Of a DNA stretch of 64,000 bases, positions 35,328-43,630 are shown in pieces (the first letter of the stretch is position 1; each line of letters opens with the position of its first letter). The notes under the pieces were generated by a model, which saw only the letters and a list, made by a program, of their open reading frames with translations, made no database searches and was not told the DNA's origin. Source of the DNA: Litoreibacter halocynthiae (lineage in GTDB: Bacteria > Pseudomonadota > Alphaproteobacteria > Rhodobacterales > Rhodobacteraceae); NCBI RefSeq assembly GCF_004365635.1, contig NZ_SOBH01000001.1, positions 124,001-188,000 on the forward strand, read 5' to 3'. Position numbers and translations under genes: made by a program.

Positions 35328-35522
35328 ATGAACTGGGACCAAATCGAAGGCAACTGGAAAGAATGGAAGGGCAAAGCCCAAGCGAAGTGGGGCGAGCTGA
35401 CCAATGACGAGCTTGACCAAGCTGAAGGCAATCGCGAGAAAATCGAGGGCCTGATCCAGCAAAAATACGGCAAGACTAAAGAAGAAGCGCGCAAAGAAGT
35501 CGACAGCTTCATGGCGAGCTAA
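35328..35522 (+). CDS. csbD: CsbD family stress protein
   Basis: A 64-residue CsbD-family protein, a small hydrophilic stress-inducible protein. The whole sequence fits the family: MNWDQIEGNWKEWKGKAQAK, then GELTNDELDQAEGNREKIEG and a helical end. CsbD proteins are known members of general stress regulons (first seen as a sigma-B gene in Bacillus), but their activity is unknown. AAAGGA lies seven bases before the ATG. The PPOX-type gene follows after 3 bases, so the two form a pair. Confidence 0.93.
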   Translation: MNWDQIEGNWKEWKGKAQAKWGELTNDELDQAEGNREKIEGLIQQKYGKTKEEARKEVDSFMAS

Positions 35523-35525
35523 GTC

Positions 35526-36035
35526 ATGGCTGACACTGACCGCACCGAAACAGACGCCCGGGGTCAGCTTTTCGACCAACTCGACGATGTCCGTGCGGGC
35601 ATGTTGGGGGTCGAGGGCTCCGGGCAACACATGCAGCCGATGACCCACTATTTCGACCGCGACACCGGCGAATTGTGGTTCATCACCTCCCGCGACACTG
35701 ACTTGGTTCGTGGCATCGGGCAGGGCAACACGGCACATTTCTGCGTCCAAAGCACGTCGCAGGACTACTACGCCTGCCTGTCCGGCCCGATCCGCCAAAG
35801 TCAGGACCAGGCCAAGCTGGATGAGATCTGGTCCGCCGTTGCCGCCGCGTACTTTGAGGGCGGTCGCGAGGATCGAGATGTCTGCCTGCTGCACATGCCT
35901 CTGCGCGAGGCGGCGATCTGGTCATCCTCCGGCAACCCGTTCGCTTTCGGCATAGAGGTGCTCCGCGCCAACATGACCGAGGATACTGCCAAGACGGGCA
36001 CGCACAAGGTGATCAATTTCGCGTCTGCGGCGTAG
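35526..36035 (+). CDS. Pyridoxamine-5'-phosphate-oxidase-like (general stress protein 26) protein
   Basis: A 169-residue PPOX-like split-barrel flavin-binding protein of the general stress protein 26 (GS26) type. The N-terminal QLFDQLDDVRAGMLGVEGSG, MQPMTHYFDRDTGELWFITS near 35-55, and the QDYYACLSGPIRQSQDQAKL region fit that family. Flavin binding is plausible; the substrate is unknown. It is translationally close to csbD (3-base gap), which supports a stress role. An intrinsic terminator stands about 105 bases after its stop. Confidence 0.88.
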   Translation: MADTDRTETDARGQLFDQLDDVRAGMLGVEGSGQHMQPMTHYFDRDTGELWFITSRDTDLVRGIGQGNTAHFCVQSTSQDYYACLSGPIRQSQDQAKLDEIWSAVAAAYFEGGREDRDVCLLHMPLREAAIWSSSGNPFAFGIEVLRANMTEDTAKTGTHKVINFASAA

Positions 36036-36139
36036 CCGAAAAAACTCCGCCCAATTGGACTAGTCACCTGCCGCAAATGAAGTAGTGCAAGGCTGTGACG
36101 TCTAGATTTGAGAACAATCTATGAGGCGGCTAATATTTG

Positions 36140-36172
36140 AGGCTCCCGAAAGTGATTTCGGGAGCCTTTTTT
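36140..36172 (+). terminator. Intrinsic terminator after the csbD operon
   Basis: AGGCTCCCGAAA (36140-36151), a 4-base loop and TTTCGGGAGCCT (36156-36167) form a perfect 12-base stem followed by TTTTTT. It is the strongest terminator in this part of the window. Confidence 0.9.
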
Positions 36173-36230
36173 CCTATCTTGCGGATGTCTGCTTTGCGGA
36201 CTTTGCTGTCGTTGAGAAAACGTCGTCTAG

Positions 36231-36815
36231 CTAAGTCCAAGATGTCTTGAGATCATAAAGATCGAAAATCTTGGTGGCACGGTTCAAGGCTTCGGTGTTT
36301 TCCGAATAGAACAGCACATTTCCTTCCCAAAATTCGACATAGTCGGTTGAGCCATTCGTAAGTAATTTGGCATCCCACCCTCCAACGCTGAGCAATGTGC
36401 AAAGCACAACCAACGCTTCGGCTTCCACATTTTGTTCATATTTTCCAGCCGTCTGATCCATCAAGTCATCAGAAAGTGGCCCCAAAAGTATCGCCGGGTT
36501 CTCAACTAGGTGATCAGATGCCAGACCCTCTCCTAAGACGTTGAGAAATTGATGCTTTTGGGACGGGAATCCATCCTCGAAATGATCAATCCATAACAGC
36601 CGATGCGAATTTTTTGGAAGCCAATCGGCCATCGATAGAAACACGTTGGGGAGTTGAAACGGACTTGGATCAAAGAGCCGCCCTATACGTTCCGACTTGT
36701 CCGCACCGTCACCTACTCGGTGCAAAAGTCGCCGATACCATGCGTTCTCCAAGGAAACTGCATACTTGTCTTCGCCCAAGTATTTTATCGCCTCGGTGAT
36801 ATTTAATGATTTCAC
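36231..36815 (-). CDS. Hypothetical protein, A+T-rich orphan gene
   Basis: A 194-residue acidic protein that I do not recognise. It starts with GTG, with AGGT upstream, and reads MKSLNITEAIKYLGEDKYAV; the C-terminus is STDYVEFWEGNVLFYSENTE and then a Trp-ending tail KTSWT. It has no signal peptide, membrane segment or clear motif. The base composition is visibly lower in G+C than its neighbours (26 of 60 bases in 36241-36300 by count), and codon choice differs, which suggests recent arrival. It sits alone between the csbD terminator and the lytic transglycosylase gene. Immunity-type or phage-defence proteins can look like this, but nothing supports a specific function. Confidence 0.72.
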   Translation of the reverse strand: MKSLNITEAIKYLGEDKYAVSLENAWYRRLLHRVGDGADKSERIGRLFDPSPFQLPNVFLSMADWLPKNSHRLLWIDHFEDGFPSQKHQFLNVLGEGLASDHLVENPAILLGPLSDDLMDQTAGKYEQNVEAEALVVLCTLLSVGGWDAKLLTNGSTDYVEFWEGNVLFYSENTEALNRATKIFDLYDLKTSWT

Positions 36816-36900
36816 TGCGACCTACTTGATCAACCTTAAGGTCATGTGACGATAGGTTGAGTGATAAAGCTAGTCAATTTGGGGCTCAAAGAGGCCCTTC

Positions 36901-36915
36901 GCAACTTCAAGTTGC
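36901..36915. repeat. 15-base dyad in the gap before mltB
   Basis: GCAACTT-C-AAGTTGC is a perfect odd-length dyad in the 159-base gap between the A+T-rich orphan gene and the lytic transglycosylase stop. It could be a binding site or chance; no T-run follows. Confidence 0.35.
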
Positions 36916-36974
36916 ACCATCCAAGGGAATGGGCCGTTCGCTTGGTGAGTAGCCCGCTGGTCAGGACGCGAGGC

Positions 36975-37766
36975 CTACCCGTCGATCTTCCCCGCCATAA
37001 TGGCAATCGCCTTTTGGTAGACCCCCGCCGCATTCCATTGCTTGATCACCGCGAAGTTGGTCTGCCCCTCTTGGTAGCCAGCGCCGCGTTCCCAGCCTTT
37101 GCCCTTCAGAAAGTTCGCCGTCGAAGCCAAGGCGTCCGCCATATTGTTGAGGTCGATACGGCCGTCGCCATTCCCATCTTGACCGTATTTCAACACGTTG
37201 CCCGGCAGGAATTGCGTGTGCCCCAACTCGCCATGTTTTGCACCGATTGAGTTTGGTGAAATGATACCGCGATCTACAAGCTTCAATGCAGCCAGCGTAT
37301 GACCGGTGAAAAACTCGGTGCGTCGGCAATCATAGGCCAATGTCGCGATGGAGGAGACGACATTGCTGTCACCCATAAACCGTCCAAAGCCGGTTTCCAT
37401 GCCGTGAATTGCGATAATGACACCTGCTGGCACACCATATTTCTTTTCCAATGATCCGTAGAATCCGGCATCCTTGGCTTTGCGCTTGCGGCCTTGCGCC
37501 ACAATCGTATCCGCTCCCCTAACTTTCAGAAATTTGTCCAACGAATATTTGAAGCTCTTCTGGTTTCGGTCGGCGGCGATAGTCCGCTTGGCATAGCTCG
37601 TTCCTGCCAATGCGGCCAAGCCGCGCTTGCCGACGCCAGCTTGCGCAGCCTCACCGGCGAAGGATGCTTTCCAGGCGTTGTACCCGTTGGCGTTGTTGCC
37701 GCATTGCGCGGCGAAAGAAGGGGAAGCCAGCGCAATTGCGGCAATAAGGACGGCGGAACGGAGCAT
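36975..37766 (-). CDS. MltB-type lytic murein transglycosylase
   Basis: A 263-residue soluble lytic transglycosylase of the MltB (SLT_2) type, which cuts glycan strands of peptidoglycan and forms anhydro ends. A signal peptide ends near SFAAQ (about residue 20). The catalytic Glu is in HGMETGFGRFMG (E124). GAKHGELGHTQFLPGNVLKY near 190 is typical, as is the Ca-binding EF-hand-like GQDGNGDGRIDLNN near 210. The minus-strand frame stays open for another 2.2 kb upstream, but that part is antisense to the flavoprotein gene, so the ATG at 37766 was chosen. Likely periplasmic. Confidence 0.9.
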   Translation of the reverse strand: MLRSAVLIAAIALASPSFAAQCGNNANGYNAWKASFAGEAAQAGVGKRGLAALAGTSYAKRTIAADRNQKSFKYSLDKFLKVRGADTIVAQGRKRKAKDAGFYGSLEKKYGVPAGVIIAIHGMETGFGRFMGDSNVVSSIATLAYDCRRTEFFTGHTLAALKLVDRGIISPNSIGAKHGELGHTQFLPGNVLKYGQDGNGDGRIDLNNMADALASTANFLKGKGWERGAGYQEGQTNFAVIKQWNAAGVYQKAIAIMAGKIDG

Positions 37767-37943
37767 GGTATAAATCCATTTGAGAGAATTCTGATCTGTA
37801 AAGACTAGCCACGCAGCGACCCCGGTGCAACTGGCGGAGCGCCCGCTTGTCGGAAACGGTGGATTTTGCGTCGAAAGATGCGCGGGGATCGGCGTTTGCC
37901 TTGCTAGACAGAGGCCAAGCAAGCCCAACGGGAGTCGGTTAGA

Positions 37944-40430
37944 ATGAAAACGCATGTCAAAGCACTGGTCGTCGGCGGCGGTGCCGTCGGAACCTCGATC
38001 GCCTACCATCTGGGCAAGGCCGGTTGGGACACCATGCTGCTGGAACGCGACGAGCTGACCTCCGGCTCCACATGGCACGCGGCGGGGCTCTTGCCCTATT
38101 TCAACATGTCGTTCGCCACGACCCATATCCATGACTACTCGATCAAGTTCTACAAGCAGCTTGAGGCGGAAACCGGCCTGAACGCGGGCTTCTCGGTCTG
38201 CGGCAACCTGCGCATGGCCCGCACACAGGACCGTATGGACGAATACGCGCTGTACTCCTCCACCGCCGAAACCGTCGGTGTACCACATGAATGGCTCACC
38301 CCGTCCGAGATCAAAGCCCGCTGGCCGCTGATCCGGACCGACGATCTGAAAGGCGCAATTTACCACAACACGGACGGCTACATTAACCCCGCCGACGTCA
38401 CCATGGCGATGGCCAAGGGCGCGCGCCAGCACGGCGTCACGATCGAGCGCAAATGGCAGGTCGACGGCTACGAGTGGACCGGCTCCGAATGGCGTGTGAC
38501 CGTCACCAAGATGGTCGAAAAGGGCGGTAATCTTGTTGCCTCGGACGAGCAGACCGTGATCACAGCCGAACACGTCGTCACCGCCACGGGCAACCATGCG
38601 CAGCGGACTGCGGAGTTGCTGAAGATAAAAATCCCGGCCATCCCCGTTGAACACCAGTTCATCGTGATGGAGCAGGACCCCGCGCTGGTCGAATGGCGCA
38701 AGACCAACCCCGAACACCCCGTCATCCGCGACGCCGACGCGCAAAGCTATGTCCGCGAGGAACGCGGCGGCTGGATATTGGGCGTCTACGAGAAGAATGC
38801 GCCAGCCCGCTTTGAATACGGCGTCCCCGACAGCTTCCGCGCCGACCTGTTCCAGCTCGATCTGGAGCGGATCGAGCAGCAATATATGGAAATGATCCAC
38901 CGCATCCCCTCCTGCGAGGAATGCGGCCTCAAGGACGATTTCAACGGCCCGATCTGCTACACCCCTGACGGCAACCCGCTGGTCGGCCCCGCGCCGGGCT
39001 TGCGCAACATGTGGCTGGCCGAAGGCTTCTCGTTCGGCATCACGGCGGCTGGCGGCACGGGCTACTACCTTGCCCAGATGATGGTCGAGGGCGAGGCAGA
39101 GATCGACATGGCCTCCCTCGACCCCAAACGCTACGGCTCCTGGATGACCACCGAGTTCGCCGCCCGCAAGAACGAGGAATGCTACGACCACGTCTACATC
39201 CTGCACCACCCTGACGAGGAACGGCCCGCAGCACGCCCCTTGCGCACATCGCCCGCCTATGACCGCCAAGCCGCCCGCGGTGCGCAATTCGGCTGGGTCA
39301 ACGGGTGGGAGCGCCCCAACTACTACGCCCCCGAAGGCTTCAGCGACCACGACGCCCGCAGCTTCAGGCGCGGCGGCTGGTGGCAATACGCGGTAGAGGA
39401 GGCCAAGGCCATCCGCGAAGGCGTGGGCCTTGTCGACGCGACCGCCTTCACCAAGCACATCGTCAAAGGGGCAGGCGCTGCCGCCTTCCTTGACTGGTTC
39501 ACCACCAACAAGCTGCCGAAGGTGGGTCGCATCAACCTGACCTACGCGCTGACCGACGCCGGCACCACGCGCACGGAATACACCATCGTGCGGCTGGCCG
39601 AGGACGAGTTCTATCTTGTGAGCGCCGGTGCATGGACCGCCTATGACGCCGACTATCTGCGCAAAAGCATTGAGGACATGGAACCTCAGTTCGGCCGCAT
39701 CGAGTGCCAGGACGTCACCACCCAATGGGGCGTCTTCGCTATAGCAGGCCCGAAATCCCGCGACGTTCTGAACGCCGTGATAAAGGACGCCGACCCTTCT
39801 ACGGCGCTTTCCAACAAGCGCTTCCCGTGGCTGTCGGCCAAGCAGATCGAGCTGGGCATGTGCCCCGTTAACGCTATTCGCGTAGCCTATACCGGCGAGC
39901 TTGGCTGGGAGTTGCACCATCCTATCGAGATGCAGAACTACCTGTTCGACCTTCTCGAAAAGGCTGGTGAGCCGCATGGCATGAAACTGGTCGGCGCGCG
40001 GGCGCAAAACTGGCTACGTCAGGAAAAATCCTATCGAGCTTTCGGCAACGAATTGGGCCGCGACGCGACCCCGATGGAAGCCGATCTGCCCCGCTTCGTT
40101 GATCTGGAAAAAGACTTCCGTGGCAAGGACGCGATGCAGGCTTTGGGTATCCGCTCCAAATGCGTGACGTTGCTGATTGACGGGCCGGACGATGCCGACC
40201 CGTGGGGCCGTGAGGCGCTGTATTCTGGCGACACCAAAGTGGGCCGCTTGACCTCCGGTGGATACTCCGTCGCGTTCGGCAAAAGCATCGGTATGGGCTA
40301 CGTTAAACCGGAACTGGCCGAGGTTGGCACCAAACTGAAAGTCCGCATGCAACGCGAGCTTTGGGACGCCACCGTGGTCGAAGACAGCCCCTACGATTCC
40401 AAAAATGCAACCATCCGCATGGATGGCTGA
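37944..40430 (+). CDS. Dimethylglycine/sarcosine dehydrogenase-like flavoprotein
   Basis: An 828-residue protein with the DAO, FAO_M, GCV_T and GCV_T_C domain order of dimethylglycine dehydrogenase and related demethylating flavoenzymes. The FAD-binding start is VVGGGAVGTSIAYHLGKAG (residues 9-27), and a His in STWHAAGLL near 50 is where the covalent FAD link occurs in the family. The folate-binding half begins near residue 440. It likely removes a methyl group from a methylated glycine and passes it to tetrahydrofolate, as known for this family; the substrate (glycine betaine product, sarcosine or other) is inferred. GGGAG precedes the ATG. No electron-transfer partner is adjacent. Confidence 0.9.
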   Translation: MKTHVKALVVGGGAVGTSIAYHLGKAGWDTMLLERDELTSGSTWHAAGLLPYFNMSFATTHIHDYSIKFYKQLEAETGLNAGFSVCGNLRMARTQDRMDEYALYSSTAETVGVPHEWLTPSEIKARWPLIRTDDLKGAIYHNTDGYINPADVTMAMAKGARQHGVTIERKWQVDGYEWTGSEWRVTVTKMVEKGGNLVASDEQTVITAEHVVTATGNHAQRTAELLKIKIPAIPVEHQFIVMEQDPALVEWRKTNPEHPVIRDADAQSYVREERGGWILGVYEKNAPARFEYGVPDSFRADLFQLDLERIEQQYMEMIHRIPSCEECGLKDDFNGPICYTPDGNPLVGPAPGLRNMWLAEGFSFGITAAGGTGYYLAQMMVEGEAEIDMASLDPKRYGSWMTTEFAARKNEECYDHVYILHHPDEERPAARPLRTSPAYDRQAARGAQFGWVNGWERPNYYAPEGFSDHDARSFRRGGWWQYAVEEAKAIREGVGLVDATAFTKHIVKGAGAAAFLDWFTTNKLPKVGRINLTYALTDAGTTRTEYTIVRLAEDEFYLVSAGAWTAYDADYLRKSIEDMEPQFGRIECQDVTTQWGVFAIAGPKSRDVLNAVIKDADPSTALSNKRFPWLSAKQIELGMCPVNAIRVAYTGELGWELHHPIEMQNYLFDLLEKAGEPHGMKLVGARAQNWLRQEKSYRAFGNELGRDATPMEADLPRFVDLEKDFRGKDAMQALGIRSKCVTLLIDGPDDADPWGREALYSGDTKVGRLTSGGYSVAFGKSIGMGYVKPELAEVGTKLKVRMQRELWDATVVEDSPYDSKNATIRMDG

Positions 40431-40440
40431 GAGTCAGGGA

Positions 40441-40480
40441 GGGGGACAGAGTCCCCCTTCACCTTCTTGGGATATTTTTT
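40441..40480 (+). terminator. Hairpin and T-run behind the flavoprotein gene
   Basis: GGGGGAC (40441-40447), AGA and GTCCCCC (40451-40457) make a short strong stem; after it comes TTCACCTTCTTGGGATATTTTTT (40458-40480). The T-run is 16 bases from the stem, so the hairpin may act with it only weakly. The downstream motif looks like a recurrent intergenic phrase I recall from Rhodobacteraceae genomes, but I have not checked it. Confidence 0.45.
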
Positions 40481-40508
40481 GAGCTATACTCGGTTTTAGC
40501 TGAGTAAC

Positions 40509-40826
40509 TTAGTCGCGCATTCGCCACAGCTTGATCCGGCGTCTAGCGCGCACGATCATACCCGCCAGTGGCCCGCGCAAGGCGGTGATGTCGACCGCAA
40601 GCAGCAAAAGCCCGATCGGCAGCATCCAGAAGCCGAAGACTGGCAGAATGGCCAGAAATCCGCCAATGATGAAGATCAAGGCGACCGGCACGCGGATGAT
40701 CCACCAACCCCGAGCGCGGATCGCTTTCAGCGGGCGCTGTAGCGCAGGCATCGTCCTTTCGATGGCATCAAATTGACGCTCGAAACGACGAGTTTCGCGT
40801 GCACGCTTATGTGGATCAGGTGACAT
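40509..40826 (-). CDS. Small membrane protein with arginine-rich ends
   Basis: A 105-residue protein with basic N- and C-termini and two adjacent hydrophobic stretches, ALIFIIGGFLAILPVFGFWM and LPIGLLLLAVDI (about residues 48-83). It resembles small transmembrane proteins of the PGPGW type seen in this clade, but the call is not firm. Function unknown. It stands alone on the minus strand between the flavoprotein and the amino-acid-oxidase-like gene. The start was taken as the first ATG, with a weak GAAG before it. Confidence 0.7.
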   Translation of the reverse strand: MSPDPHKRARETRRFERQFDAIERTMPALQRPLKAIRARGWWIIRVPVALIFIIGGFLAILPVFGFWMLPIGLLLLAVDITALRGPLAGMIVRARRRIKLWRMRD

Positions 40827-40861
40827 TATGTGGCTTCACCTATGACCGACTCTCGCACAAT

Positions 40862-41938
40862 TCAATCGGTTGAAAACCGCTGGGGTGACAGGGACCGAAC
40901 GGTGTCATTGTCGAGTTCAGGGGCGCGATTGGCCACTAGATCAGCAAGCAACTGGCTTGCGGCGGGGGCGGTTTGAAAACCGTACCCGCCTTGTCCTGCG
41001 CACCACCAAAACCCGTCCCGCTCCGACGCGCCGATGGCAAGGCAACGGTCCGGCGCGAACGTGCGCAAGCCCGCCCAGTTCGCGATCATCCGTTGCACCG
41101 GCGTGGTGACATGCTCTTCGTAGCGGGCAATCCCCTCTGCCAGCACCATATCGACGGCCCATGCATCCATTGGTACGACGGGCTCTTCATCGGCAGGTGA
41201 AATCAACACAGCACCCGCATCAGGCTTTGCGTACCAGTTTTCACCCGGTCCAAACAGCATCGGCCAGCGGGCAACATCGTGGCCGTCCGGCGCGGCGACC
41301 CGCGCCATGGAGCGGCGCATCGGTTGTAGCCCCAACGGGCTGACGCCTGCCAATTGCGCGATCTGGTCCGCCCACGCCCCTGCGGCGTTGATGATCTGGC
41401 GCGCCTCGTAATCTTCACCAGCCGACACGCGCCATCCTTGCGGTGTTTTCTCAATCGCCGAGACGTCCGCACGGGTCACGACCGTCCCACCATTGCCGCG
41501 CATGTGCCGAATGAATCGCTGTATCGCGGCGTCCGTGTCAATATCCCATGCATCCTCGTGATACCCAACTTGGGTGACGCGATTGGGATCGACGATTGGA
41601 AATAATTCAGCCGCTTCGACCAACGTTAAACGGCGCAACTGCATGGAGACCATGTCGGTCGTGAAGGCCAACTCGTTCCCCTCTTGGCCAAGCAGCATCA
41701 TCCCGCGTGGAAGATCACGCGACCCGTTCACGTTCAGATGCCAGTCTTTACTCGCACGATTCAAGACGACCGTGGAGGGCTTGCCGTAGGTTTCCTCAAA
41801 CATCGCCGCAGAGCGGCCGGAGGCGTGATAGGCCAAAGCGTCTTCACGCTCTAGCAGAGTCACGCTGCCCAAATCTGACAGGCGCGCTGCGGCTGAGGCA
41901 CCGGCAATCCCGCCGCCGATCACCAGAAAATCAATCAT
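40862..41938 (-). CDS. FAD-dependent amino-acid oxidase/dehydrogenase-like protein
   Basis: A 358-residue DAO-fold flavoprotein. The FAD site is VIGGGIAGASAAARLSDLG (residues 6-24), followed by ASGRSAAMFEETYG near 44 and the C-terminal FWWCAGQGGYGFQTAPAASQ that closes the FAD pocket. Related enzymes oxidise glycine, D-amino acids, sarcosine or hydroxyacids; the substrate is unknown. The start overlaps the aldo/keto reductase end as ATGA, with that gene downstream in the opposite sense of transcription order (the reductase comes first on the minus strand). Likely the second gene of a two-gene operon. Confidence 0.87.
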   Translation of the reverse strand: MIDFLVIGGGIAGASAAARLSDLGSVTLLEREDALAYHASGRSAAMFEETYGKPSTVVLNRASKDWHLNVNGSRDLPRGMMLLGQEGNELAFTTDMVSMQLRRLTLVEAAELFPIVDPNRVTQVGYHEDAWDIDTDAAIQRFIRHMRGNGGTVVTRADVSAIEKTPQGWRVSAGEDYEARQIINAAGAWADQIAQLAGVSPLGLQPMRRSMARVAAPDGHDVARWPMLFGPGENWYAKPDAGAVLISPADEEPVVPMDAWAVDMVLAEGIARYEEHVTTPVQRMIANWAGLRTFAPDRCLAIGASERDGFWWCAGQGGYGFQTAPAASQLLADLVANRAPELDNDTVRSLSPQRFSTD

Positions 41939-42870
41939 GCTTCTTCAAGTCTATCGGTCGCCGGAGGCGGTGTTTGGCTCAGGGTGGTGACTTCGTCATA
42001 CAAGGCTTCGCTCATTTCAAAATCCAGTGCTGCCAAGGACGGCGCAAGTTGTTCCGACGATCGGGCCGAAATGATCGGGCTGGCGACCTTGGCGTTCTTG
42101 GCGACCCAAGCCACGGCAAGCGTGGCGGCATCGGTGCCATGTTTCGCGGCGAGCGCGGGGAGCGCGGCTGCGGCCTCGTGCATCCACGCGACATTGTAAC
42201 GGGCATTGTAGCGTGTGTCGTCAATGAGGCGTCCCGCCGCTTCATCGCTGGCGTATTTCCCTGTCAACAACCCGCCACCCAGCGGAGAGTAAGGGACAAC
42301 AGCGATACCTTGATCAGCGCATGCGGGTAATATTTCGACCTCGGCTTGACGCTTCACCAGATTATACATGGGTTGAAGGACATCCACCGTGGTTCCCAAA
42401 TCGCGGGCGACCTGTGCGGCCTTCATCACCTGCCATGCCGCGAAATTGGATATCCCGATGTAGCGGATCAACCCGTCTTCGCGCAATTCTGCGAGCGCCT
42501 CGAAGCTGTCCTGCAGAGGTGTCTGGGGATCGAACCGGTGCAAGTACAAAAGGTCGATCATATCGACCTTCATGCGGGAGCGGCTTTCCTCGAACGATTG
42601 CAGCACGTTGGCTTTGGTCGTGGGTTTGTCATACGCGATTTTGGTGGCGATCAGAACGTCGTCGCGTTCTGATTGCACGAAGCGGCCGAGCATCGTTTCG
42701 GATTGGCCGCCGGTGTAAACATAAGCTGTGTCAAAGAAGTTGATACCCGCGGTGCGGCAGTCTTCATACATCGACTGGCTGGCGACGATGTCGGCCTTGC
42801 CGCCGAATTGCATGGTGCCAAAGCAAAGCTTGGATGCGGGGGCCCCGTTGGCCGTGGTCAAATGTATCAT
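41935..42870 (-). CDS. Aldo/keto reductase
   Basis: A 311-residue NADPH-dependent aldo/keto reductase with the TIM-barrel layout. Typical parts are FFDTAYVYTGGQSETMLGRF near residue 46 (Asp/Tyr of the catalytic tetrad), LIATKIAYDK with its Lys near 75, DLLYLHRFDPQTPLQDSFEA near 107 and IGISNFAAWQ near 139. Substrate unknown; the closest relatives are sugar- or dye-type reductases. It is translationally coupled to the amino-acid-oxidase-like gene by an ATGA overlap and may act on the same compound class, which is inference. Confidence 0.92.
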   Translation of the reverse strand: MIHLTTANGAPASKLCFGTMQFGGKADIVASQSMYEDCRTAGINFFDTAYVYTGGQSETMLGRFVQSERDDVLIATKIAYDKPTTKANVLQSFEESRSRMKVDMIDLLYLHRFDPQTPLQDSFEALAELREDGLIRYIGISNFAAWQVMKAAQVARDLGTTVDVLQPMYNLVKRQAEVEILPACADQGIAVVPYSPLGGGLLTGKYASDEAAGRLIDDTRYNARYNVAWMHEAAAALPALAAKHGTDAATLAVAWVAKNAKVASPIISARSSEQLAPSLAALDFEMSEALYDEVTTLSQTPPPATDRLEEA

Positions 42871-42937
42871 GCGTTTGAACTTGGCAGAAAGATTTTGCTG
42901 TGGAAAGGGAATAGGGTGCGACTTGCAAAGGTCAGAT

Positions 42938-42959
42938 ACAGCCCCGAGTTGGGGGCTGT
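42938..42959 (-). terminator. Hairpin downstream of the second hemerythrin gene
   Basis: ACAGCCCC (42938-42945) and GGGGCTGT (42952-42959) form a perfect 8-base stem around a 6-base loop, between the hemerythrin gene and the aldo/keto reductase start. No T-run follows on the minus strand, so its strength is uncertain. Confidence 0.5.
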
Positions 42960-42980
42960 GTCTGTGGTTTGAGAGGATCG

Positions 42981-43547
42981 CTACCCCCGTAGTTTGTGAT
43001 GGAGCAGGATCGGGACGACCAAATCCTCTTCGTCTACCAGATGTCTGGCCAGAAAGGCTTCGATCTCCGACGCAGTTTCAAGAAGCGCGCCGGATTCTTC
43101 ATAGGCCTGTGCCTCGTCAAGCTGGGTGAGCTTGACCACGCGGTTGGCTTGTCGGGTAAAACGGTCCAGCACGTTGTCCAAAGCAAGATGATCGGTCTCC
43201 AACGTCTCCAAGCCAGCATCAAACCGGCCATCAGCGGCGGACAATTCTGGAAAGAAAGAATGGTCTTCCCATCCGTGATGCCCGTGCAGGTTTCTCACCA
43301 ACAGGTTGCCGTAATACGCCAATCTGCCGGCGGAATCCTCTGCCGAACGGTCTTTGTTCAGATAGCTCTGGGTATTGAGGCGAACCTCCCGTCCAAGTTG
43401 TCGAAACATGTCATGAGCCCCCATCCAGTTTTGAATAGAAGCGGCGAAGTTCGGGTGACCCGGCCAAGCTTCGCGCGGGTAGTCCCGAAGCAGGATGCGC
43501 ATTTCATCAGGCAGCGCATCCTGTCTCACAGTTTGATTTGTTGTCAT
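42981..43547 (-). CDS. Second hemerythrin-domain protein
   Basis: A 188-residue hemerythrin-domain protein, not closely similar to the one at 3.3 kb. Possible di-iron ligands are in FAASIQNWMGAHDMFRQL near residue 37-54, NLHGHHGWEDHSFFPEL near 86-102, LETDHLALDNVLDRF near 117 and FLARHLVDEEDLVVP near 165. Family members store or sense O2 or NO. The first start is TTG at 43556; the ATG at 43547 (MTTNQTV) is the better bacterial start and was used. Neighbours are an aldo/keto reductase on one side and the CDGSH protein on the other, all on the minus strand. Confidence 0.8.
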   Translation of the reverse strand: MTTNQTVRQDALPDEMRILLRDYPREAWPGHPNFAASIQNWMGAHDMFRQLGREVRLNTQSYLNKDRSAEDSAGRLAYYGNLLVRNLHGHHGWEDHSFFPELSAADGRFDAGLETLETDHLALDNVLDRFTRQANRVVKLTQLDEAQAYEESGALLETASEIEAFLARHLVDEEDLVVPILLHHKLRG

Positions 43548-43630
43548 CCATGCCAAATGAGGATGCGTGACCTGATAACAACTGCGTGTTCGCGCAGGTT
43601 AGCTATGCGATTGGCGCACCATCACCGACG

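Noticed and set aside
36816-36974. Whether the gap beside the A+T-rich orphan holds a tRNA or attachment site.
   Set aside because: No cloverleaf, no T-loop GTTCGA-type sequence and no direct repeat flanking the orphan gene were seen.
37767-40007. A minus-strand frame stays open for about 2.2 kb upstream of the lytic transglycosylase gene, antisense to the flavoprotein.
   Set aside because: The opposite strand encodes a complete, well-recognised four-domain flavoprotein. The antisense frame starts without a ribosome site and its product shows no family; it is a by-product of codon bias.
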